Below are positions 56,449 through 64,000 of a stretch of 64,000 nucleotides of DNA, piece after piece; the stretch's first letter is position 1; every line of letters starts with the position of its first letter. The stretch spans positions 1-64,000 of the forward strand of contig JAOTOL010001074.1 of assembly GCA_034440575.1 (NCBI GenBank), written 5' to 3'. The DNA comes from Imbricaverruca yamaguchii. Taxonomy: Eukaryota > Arthropoda > Thecostraca > Neoverrucidae. Below the pieces are notes generated by a model. That model was not told where the DNA came from and searched no databases. It worked only from the letters and a program-made list of their open reading frames with translations. The translations under genes were made by a program, and so were the position numbers.

Positions 56449-57446
56449 AACCAACACCACCCTGAAAGCAAATGCCCGGCCGCATGTCTCACATTTGTAA
56501 GGTTTCTCTCCAGTGTGCGTTTTCCCATGCTGAACCAAGCCGTTCCTGGCAGCAAACGCCCGGCTGCATGTCTCACATTTGAAAGGTTTCTCTCCAGCGT
56601 GTGTTTTCACACGCTGAACCAAGCCGTTCATCAAGGCAAACGCCCGGCAGCATGTCTCACATTTGTAAGGTTTTTCTCCTGTGTGTGTTCTCACATGCTC
56701 AGCCAATTTTCCCCTGGCAGCAAACGCCCGGCCACATGCCTGGCACTTGTAAGGTTTCTCTACGGTGTGTGTTCTCATATGTCTTGTCAAACGCATCCTA
56801 TCAGCAAACGTCTTGTCGCATTCCTCGCACTTGCAACATTTCTCCCCGGTGTGTGTTCACAAATGGATAGTCAACCTGAGAGCAAACGTCCTGCCACATG
56901 TCTCACATTTGTACGGTTTTTCTCCGGTGTGTCTTCTGACATGATTAAGCAGATTGCACTTGGCAGCAAACACCTGACCACATGTCCAACATTTGTGTGG
57001 CTTCTTTCCGGCGTGCACTTTCATGTGCTGAACGAAATTGCGGCTGGCAGCGAACGTGCCGTCGTATGTCTCACACATGAATGTCTTCTTCCCGGTTCCG
57101 GTCGTCATGGTCGACGCTGGGTTCAATGTCTCAGTAAAGACTGTCTGGTCTGGAGATCTGCCGAGGGTACCGCCACTGCACGCCCCGACTCCCGTGCGAA
57201 CTCTGCGGTGTTGAAGCTGCCATCCGCGATGTCTACACGACTTCCCACACACTTCACACTGATACGAACTCGCTGCAGGTCGATTCATAGGCTGTCGTTG
57301 CGAAGTATCACTGGCATCCAGGGCGCAATGGCTGTTGTTGCTGTCGTTGGCGCTGTTGATACTGCATTGCGACGCAACTCTCCACGGCGTGCGATGACTT
57401 CGAGTACTCCCGATCCGTCCACAGTGAGACGGGGGCGCAGTGACGC
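56449..57446 (-). pseudogene. C2H2 zinc-finger paralogue, broken
   Basis: The exon starts after a splice acceptor (TTGAGTTTCAG, AG at 57447-57448) that aligns with the acceptor of 47398-49112, and the leader (SDTSQ, NRPAASSY) is also conserved. About nine fingers follow. One has an in-frame TGA at 56857-56859 and is two residues short between its Cys and His pairs. Several others have lost a ligand (CETYDG, QRVKTH). The last finger (CGRAFAFRVVLV) runs into LINE fragment A, so the 3' end is lost. It was probably once a DNA-binding protein like its neighbour and is now non-functional as a full-length product. Confidence 0.75.
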
Positions 57447-57448
57447 CT

Positions 57449-58136
57449 GAAACTCAAGATATTTAGGTGTGCTTTGGAATATCTCGTAGTTTGACAGGTT
57501 TGTGACTAGGATTTACTTTCTACGGCGAATTATATAAATGGATGTGTTTAATACGTTGAAGAGAGAAAACAAAACGAATTAAATTACTTTCGGTCATCTC
57601 AGATGTGTTAATTAACAAAGGAAGTGCTGGACGACTTTCCAACAGCAATGGCATACCGGTCCAAAATCTGGTACAAAATTCCCGTACCGATCGCGAAGTC
57701 GAGAAAAGTTTCCGCATACTCAAGCCGTATTTCCACCGTTCAGGTGCACTTCTGAGGACAACTAAGTATTAATTCGTTCGTTTATACACAAGTCAACATT
57801 AATACGGCCATTAGTAATATGATCATTGTCGCTGTTTCGAAGTACGCCGTAACCTTCGGTGGTATGGTCATAGGTGTTAAATAGCAAACACAAACAACGT
57901 GGAATAGGTAGAATAGGTAACCAATTTTGATCATAATTAGAGTGCACCTCGATAGACTGCCACAACGTAAAGAACGTACAATCCTATGGTAAAGTCGTTT
58001 TGTAACGTCATCGTGCCCGCTCGCGCCGGCCAGGCTCACCGTCCGCCGCCACCGAACGTGTCGGGGAGCAGCACGACGCGTCAACAGCTACCTGGTACGG
58101 CAGCTGCGTACACACGGCTGGTACGTTCAAGGTACT
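57449..58136. other. Unassigned sequence upstream of zinc-finger paralogue
   Basis: It should contain the intron and perhaps earlier exons of the minus-strand zinc-finger gene, but none was recognised. A GC-rich patch at 58018-58092 has a possible donor (GTGAGC) but no recognisable peptide. Confidence 0.4.
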
Positions 58137-58301
58137 TCGGCCCTTTTACGACGCACTGAGCTGCTGGGTCATAAAGCGTCGCCAACTTCTCACGCCGCTC
58201 GGTCGCGGGTAGACCCGGTTATCCCGCCGGTTCTGGGATTCGAACCCACGATCTTACGATCAACGGTTGAAATCCATACTGACTGAGCTACCGCAGCCTC
58301 C
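58137..58301 (-). mobile_element. tRNA-derived SINE (family S1), copy 2
   Basis: The minus strand has box A (TAGCTCAGTCAG) and box B (GGTTCGAATCC). The body is shared with 12414-12572: CCGCGACC, CGGCGTGAGA, TTGGCGACGCT, GTCGTAAAA. The body continuing after the tRNA-like head excludes a functional tRNA gene. No target duplication was identified. Confidence 0.75.
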
Positions 58302-59004
58302 AGAGCTGGTTTGATAAACACAGCCAACAAAGATGCTTGAATGGCGATATCTTGGCGATACCGCAGCAACTTTTTATGGGACAATGCTGTGATCTCTGCT
58401 GTATAACCACAGTCAAAATGCAATGCACAAAATCCAAGACAAGGCCAAAAGCTTCAGCACCATGGATTATCTGCATATAATCGTTGGTGTGTGGAGCCCA
58501 GTAGGCAAACATTCTCAGGCGAGAGCGATATCGAATATCGAGTTCTGATCCACGGACCTCCCGTAGTATTGTGGGCAGACCGAGAACACTATGGTGACTG
58601 TGACAAGGACTGCTTCAGTGTAAAATAAATGACCATGTGGCCTGGAAATTCACAGTTAATGGAATTGTGCTATTTCATCCTTGTTTTAGGTTTTTACCAT
58701 TTTCCTACATGTGTGGGCAGTCATTATACACACGACTGCGAAAGAATGTAAAATGCATGTGACTGAATTGAAAGGCTTTCCGCTTTTTTAATCCTTAAGT
58801 GGCGATCCTTTATTTTCTTCAAATCTTTCACTATTCCCAAACAACTTCTTTCTTCATTCACACAGTTAATGGTGAAGTAATTTTAGGACACTGGACTGCT
58901 TCAGTGGCAATACGGTCAATTGGCAATCGTGAACTTTTAGCCGGGGTAAGTGCAGCATGTATGTGTAGAAAAGTAATTGCGCCGCTACGTTCACTCGGAC
59001 TCAC
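58302..59004. other. Unassigned non-coding sequence
   Basis: Nothing was recognised. Confidence 0.45.
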
Positions 59005-59220
59005 CCTCGTCTAGAACTTCCTTGTGTTTGCTCTTCAGAACTGGCTTGAGATCGCCGTCGTCCAGCACTGGCTTGAGCTCGCCCTCGTCAACGAAGGACT
59101 CGTCCTGGTCGCTCGGTTCGCCCTTGACGCCATCACAGCTCGCCCAGGCCAGCACGCGGTACTCGCCGCTCGACAGCTCCAGCTCGCTCGCTCGACAGCT
59201 CGGCTCCAGTTGACCATCAT
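59005..59220 (-). CDS. Candidate internal exon, acidic peptide
   Basis: A GC-rich island on the minus strand is bounded by a splice acceptor (CCGCCTGCAG, with an upstream CCCCCCCC tract) and a consensus donor (GTGAGT at 59004-58999). It is exactly 216 bases, phase 1 at both ends. The frame that fits both junctions encodes 72 residues including DEGELKPVLDDGDLKPVLK, an acidic internal repeat. No domain is recognised, and neighbouring exons were not found. It could be a chance open frame in a GC-rich repeat. Confidence 0.4.
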
Positions 59221-60039
59221 CTGCAGGCGGCGTGGTGTAAGTGGTCTGCTTCGGCAGGGGGGGGTGCTGGTGATGTGAAGATACATCACGAAACATAGAA
59301 GGGATAACATTCATTGACAGGATGGAGCTGAAGGGGAGCTCTCAGACCATGCCTCAAGTCGTGTAGCTTGAACCAGGGGCTGAGACAAGAAGGGATAATT
59401 GAGGGCAAGTGCCCCCATGGAAACATGGCACCATTATGACCGGCAAAAGGCGCCCCTCTGAGGAGACTCGAGTACATCCACCACCGCCGACCAACGGACT
59501 TTTCACCCAAAGACGTCCTTTTAAGAGGAAAGGATGCCTCTTAAGTACCTGCTAGTGCAATCCCCCTTCTCAGCGAGTTTCCAGCTGTAAGCGACCCTCC
59601 AGGTATTTTAGCCGTGGCGTCTATCCTCCTTCACGCGAATCTTGGAACCGTCGAACAAGTACGCCCTTCCAAATTTTGTGTCCAAAAAGTATTCAAATCC
59701 GTTCAGTGTTTGTACATCAGAAGGCGAAATTGGTGCGCTTTTTGGTAGGGAGGGGGATAATTGGTGCCTGCCCTATACATGGATAGGTATACACCATGGC
59801 ACAGGCAGATACACTTGTCAGGCCTCACCAGTTACGGTCCTCGGCTGCTGTCCCAGTGTGTCCGGCGTACCGTCCGCTCTGAAAACCAGCACGTCCGTGG
59901 GTCACGGCCACAATGCACAGAAGAAATCCATGGTCCAGCCCGCAGGAGGTAGCCATAGGGGCGCATCAACTGCATATGCTATGCAGCGGTCATGACCTTG
60001 TCAATACAACACAGAACTAAAGACCGTGGTTCTGAATGA
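59221..60039. other. Unassigned non-coding sequence
   Basis: No gene was recognised. G/C-run-rich words at 59390-59560 look like an old repeat. The plus-strand frame 59642-59995 has no domain. Confidence 0.4.
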
Positions 60040-60044
60040 CGTGG

Positions 60045-60420
60045 GATACATCGAGACATATAACTCCTGATAATGCACGAGTTGTGATCGTATCGTCCTC
60101 ATGTTACCACGTATAAAAACAGGCAGACCGCAAGGAGAATAAATAACGGACGTCCGCGAAAAGACACGTAACTCCTGATATTGCACGAGTCGTGATGGTA
60201 TCGTCCTGATATTTCCACGTAGAAAAACAAGGCAGTTCATGAGGGAAATAAAGGAAAGGCATTAGACAAGTAACATATGACATAATATTACACGAGTTGT
60301 GATGGTACCGTGTTTATGCTGCCATGCATAAAAACAGCAGGACAGTGAGGATCAAGCACAGGCGGTAGAGAGGAGACAAATAACTCCAGAGACAGCAGTT
60401 GTGATGGTATCTCGAATTAC
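60045..60420. repeat. Tandem repeat, about four units of 105-125 bp
   Basis: The phrase AACTCCTGATAATGCACGAGTTGTGATGGTATCG, with variants, begins near 60062, 60170, 60266 and 60389. Each is followed by a CACGTA-AAAACA-rich segment in the first three units. Confidence 0.75.
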
Positions 60421-60635
60421 AAGTGTCCTACCCATGCTCTTACTTGCATCGCGTTCACCCTTTGGGTCTGGGCAAAGCTGGATCAGAACATTTCTATAAC
60501 ACGACGGTTGTCAAAAGGTAATAGAAACTCAAGCCGCCTTACTAATTATCACGGTAAACACGCCTTTTTAACACGCGAATCCAAATGGTTAGCTAACTTC
60601 AGCTGGGAGGCTATATGTGACCTGATGTAGGGAAT

Positions 60636-60712
60636 CGAACACCCTCTGTCAGGACAGGCCAGGAGTGGAATGCTGGCCACCGCTCTACCGAGAGGGAGAC
60701 ATGGGCACCTGC
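60636..60712 (-). repeat. tRNA-like segment, probable SINE head
   Basis: The minus strand has CTCGGTAGAGCGGTGG (box A-like) and GGGTGTTCGATTCCC (box B-like). The stems do not close into a good cloverleaf, so a degenerate SINE head is the best reading. Confidence 0.45.
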
Positions 60713-60805
60713 TTGTGATACCGGCTCCAGTAAAGACAAACGGCAGTGCACTCCTGCAACTACACACCCCTGCCATCACGGTACAGGCCAATGCAATTTG
60801 TCAGA

Positions 60806-60866
60806 GTTAGTTAGTTATTAGGGCTCTAGGGCGCATCGACTACATTGGTCATGTAGTGCCCATGAA
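60806..60866 (-). mobile_element. I-type LINE 3' tail only
   Basis: Only the last 60 bases or so of the family are present: GGGCACTACATGACCAATG, TAGTCGATGCGCCC, then TAATAACTAACTAAC. It is an extreme 5' truncation typical of aborted target-primed reverse transcription. Confidence 0.7.
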
Positions 60867-63249
60867 ATTTGTTAGAACTTTGCGCGTTGCATCGCATCGT
60901 AATGTCACCGTTCTTAGATCAAATGCACAACATGAGCTATTCCATCACCTTTCGTCGCGCAATAAGTCATAAAATACAAGTGCATAATGGAATACAAAAG
61001 CATGAAGTATGTATACAGAATAGGTAGACAACGTGGTTACAGACGATACCCAAGCGCTCAGGCTGCATACAAGGTGACGCTAGATAAAAAAGAAAAATAC
61101 ATCTCCAAATATATCAAATATATACATATGTACATAACTAGATTAGGTTACGTCTGACAATGATACTGGGGACAATGCTGTGGTTGAGCTTGAAAAGAAA
61201 TTGCTCGCAAAATCGTTATCTGTGATCTCCATTCCTGCTCCTCCATGGCTTCTATGTATGATGCACACTAACATAATCGAATTGAAGACAGCTGGATCTA
61301 AAAACCGGACGCAAGACCACGGCGCAGACCTTTGGTGTCCATAGCCGGCATGGCACAGTAAAACGAGCCCCAGACTGGCAATGTTGCTCACTTGAGTTCC
61401 TGTTTAGGTGTGATGTAAAGGAAGCCGTCCGACGGAGAATCCGGACCAATGAAGGCCGGCTCTTCCTTCACCCTGCCAGCTGGCATCAGCCGATTGGACG
61501 CCGGTGCAGCGAAGGCCGGCCCAACCTGCGTTTGGAGAAGGGTTGCCGGCGTCAAAAATGGTGTGCAGTCATCAGGGTTCTGTTCAAGCCTCCATTTACA
61601 AACAGCATTGCAGTCCAGCGGGTAATGCGATTATGCTGGGCTGAGAACGTCTTGTGTATGCCAGGATTGCGGAGTGGTTCGATGTCCTGACTTTGACAGA
61701 AATTCCGCAATAAAACACACATTTCGAGTGATGCTTACGCCCGGAACCCAATGACAACCTAATCTCATGCATACGACATTAATCTTTGACTGAATATCAG
61801 AGTACCATGTTTGAACATTATACAGGGGTAGGGGTAGACATAAACTGCAGACGCATGTTGTGATGCAGGTAATATGCACATACACGTGGTGACCAACCTT
61901 CATAAACACACAAACAATTCACATTGGTGTCTTGCAAATATTGTGTGCACCACCAGTACTATAGAGGTGTGACAATGGGGTGGACATAAACTGCAGACAT
62001 GTGCTCTGATTCAGACAATGTGCATCACACACACAAGGGCCAAGGTTCATAACACACAGCTTGAACACATACAGCTATGATTTGGCTCCCCAATTTCATA
62101 ATAAGGCTACAGCCAGAAGCTAACTCTGTTACCATATAAGATGCCTACACAAGTGCTGGATGAGCCATGGCTAGCTCAAAGCACGTGGACAGCCGAATTT
62201 CGGTGTGCCAGTCATACTGAGACAGTGTAGGATTTCCATATTTTTTTCTTGGTAGTGGAGTACAAAATTTTTAGCTGGAGTACGAATTTTTCAGCTGGAT
62301 TCCAAAAAATAGCTATGCACTTGCTGATAATTAACCTTGTTTTAGTGGGACTAAAAACCAATGTTAGCATTTTTGTTTGCATAAACATCTTGGCAAACTA
62401 AGCCATGTAAAAAACTTTGCTGCACTAAAAAAATGAGTTGTCCATAACCAGGTAGTATTGCTTTAATGGGATTAAAAATAAATGTTAGCATTTCATGCTG
62501 TGTGTACCATACAAACATATATGTGCATATAGCTAACTGCTAAGTCAGCAACATGTCAGCAAGGTAAGTTATGAATAGGTGCAATTGTGCCAAGGAATGC
62601 AACCTAGCGGGAAATGCCCTCAGTAGTCAAAGTAATTTAAAAAAAATATACATGTGATATCTGCAAAGTGTATAGATATTGCCTGAGTGTAGGTGGGTGA
62701 TGTATTCTCAAAGTTCACAAACAAATATTTATGATAAATAGGCATGATGTGATGTGAATGCACCAATAACATTTATCCTGGCCGAGCTCATGATGTATCG
62801 CACTCACTCATCTTGGGCGGACCCCAACACACTGGGATCATCTTCCAACACACAGTTCTGAAGGACTAGTCCCACAATTAATGAGCCGAGTTCACCCGTG
62901 ATTAATTTGAATTATTGCTAACTTCCGTTGTTGTCCAAAATCCCAAGCACCCCAAATTGCATTTCATGGCCTGGTCAACCTTTGAGCCATTCCGAGTTTC
63001 TGCGTACGATTCGCCACTGACGCATAATACACAGCTCTGCCTCAGACCCCAAAACTGGCTGTGGTTAAATTATTAGCGAAGGATGAAGTTATAAGCCAAC
63101 TTCATGAGCAATGGTAGAGAAAATGGTAACAAAAGTATACTTAAACGATGTCAACGAAGGTCACAAACGCACACCCGACACCACGAACCCGCGCTTAACA
63201 CACCTGGCACACTATTGGATATGGATGGACTATTGTTTTGGAATATATG
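60867..63249. other. Unassigned non-coding sequence
   Basis: No gene was recognised. 62225-62305 shares an 80-base repeat with 30645-30725. Confidence 0.45.
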
Positions 63250-63450
63250 ATGGTTGAATACAAATTATACTAAAACAATCCGTCTAAAATAGCTTTATTC
63301 TCACCACCAAGAACCAGTTATTGTGCATGGAAAAGCTAATCAAAATAATTGGAAACGATTCTTATGAATATTAAAAGTTCCTTTATGCACTTGCTTAGTT
63401 CATGTGTGGAATGTTTAGTTGAAGCAAGGATCGAGTTAGGAGTATCTAGA
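63250..63450 (-). repeat. Dispersed repeat R3, copy 2
   Basis: The reverse complement matches 42690-42905 with moderate divergence. Confidence 0.6.
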
Positions 63451-64000
63451 GCTACCTGTAAAACCGCCACACGGGCGGTTTTATTTTTCTTCTTAGATAG
63501 AGCTGGTCGGATTCGCTAACTCAGCCCGAGAAGTACAACTGTTCATGGGGCGGGGAACAGGGAATGGGTCGGAGTAAATTTCGGAGCATGTATTACAGAC
63601 CCTTCACTGACACCGATGAACCCAAAATGTGGTTATATCTCAAGGCGCTTGTTTATCTTCGCACACATTTACAAAAAAATATGCGACAGTCATGCAAAAG
63701 TGCACAAATGACATTGGTTTCTTGGTGTAATCGCCTCGGAGAACTTGCTTGCTCCGGGGCGGATTTTAGAAAATTTGAAGTGATTTTCTTGCATTGAACA
63801 GGCTCATTGTGTCTAAAAAAGTTGTCCCTTTCACAAAACGACCTTCGATTGCGCATTTAAAGCATTTACTGGCGAAATCAGGCTTCAACTTTAAACTCCG
63901 ATTACACCAAGTACCCCTAGATTTGCCAACTAGAGAATTCTGGTGCTCCTTGGCGAGTACTCCAGCGCAAGGCTATAGAACACCTCTAGGCTCCAGCGCA
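63451..64000. other. Unassigned non-coding sequence
   Basis: No gene was recognised. A short GC-rich hairpin (AACCGCC...GGGCGGTT) followed by T's at 63462-63487 has no interpretation as a terminator in a eukaryote. Confidence 0.4.

Noticed and set aside
63462..63490. Rho-independent terminator
   Set aside because: The hairpin-plus-T pattern is bacterial in meaning, and the window is eukaryotic with no gene ending here.

Overview
This is a eukaryotic, animal (probably invertebrate) genomic window. The evidence is long non-coding stretches, AC/AT/CT microsatellites, tRNA-derived SINEs, CR1- and I-type LINEs, an LTR retrotransposon, TTAA- and hAT-like DNA elements, and C2H2 zinc-finger exons preceded by splice acceptors. 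I see no bacterial or viral organisation. The lineage cannot be fixed from the sequence alone.

Layout. 1-15.4 kb: mostly unassignable sequence holding two copies of a TTAA-flanked piggyBac-like non-autonomous element (2794-3632, 9664-10461), a minisatellite, a decayed I-LINE 3' end (8171-8580), an AC microsatellite and a dispersed repeat (R2) carrying a SINE. 15.4-30.4 kb: a giant inverted repeat with arms 16060-22138 and 24374-30427 (about 6.06 kb each, about 98% identical where compared by eye) around a 2.2 kb spacer. Each arm tip is a 16-bp tandem array and each arm carries a broken DDE-type transposase-like gene. A Helitron-helicase fragment lies just outside the left tip. The architecture resembles a Foldback element and is the most novel structure here. 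30.6-38.6 kb: a truncated TTAA element, a palindrome doublet, then a satellite of about 166 bp with alternating monomer types, interrupted by a SINE and by a young GC-rich Ty3/gypsy-like LTR retrotransposon (33399-38022). The satellite resumes exactly after the retrotransposon, which is flanked by a 5-bp target duplication. 40-45 kb: a hAT-like non-autonomous element with an 8-bp target duplication and an internal 20-bp minisatellite, a decayed relative of it, CT-rich DNA, and a SINE. 46.6-57.5 kb: two paralogous C2H2 zinc-finger exons on the minus strand. One is intact (17 fingers, 47398-49112) and one is broken (about 56450-57446). Between them is a stack of LINEs: a CR1 (8-bp target duplication) inside an I-type LINE, itself inside an older I-type fragment (12-bp target duplication). 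57.5-64 kb: mostly unassigned, with SINE heads, one candidate spliced exon (59005-59220), a short tandem repeat and another I-LINE tail.

How it fits together. Only the 17-finger zinc-finger exon, and perhaps the exon at 59.0 kb, look like host coding sequence. Nearly everything else recognisable is mobile or satellite DNA. Nesting order and sister-copy divergence give a relative chronology: zinc-finger duplication, then I-LINE fragment A, I-LINE B and CR1; separately, the satellite, then its SINE and LTR element; and the recent inverted duplication of the Foldback-like unit.
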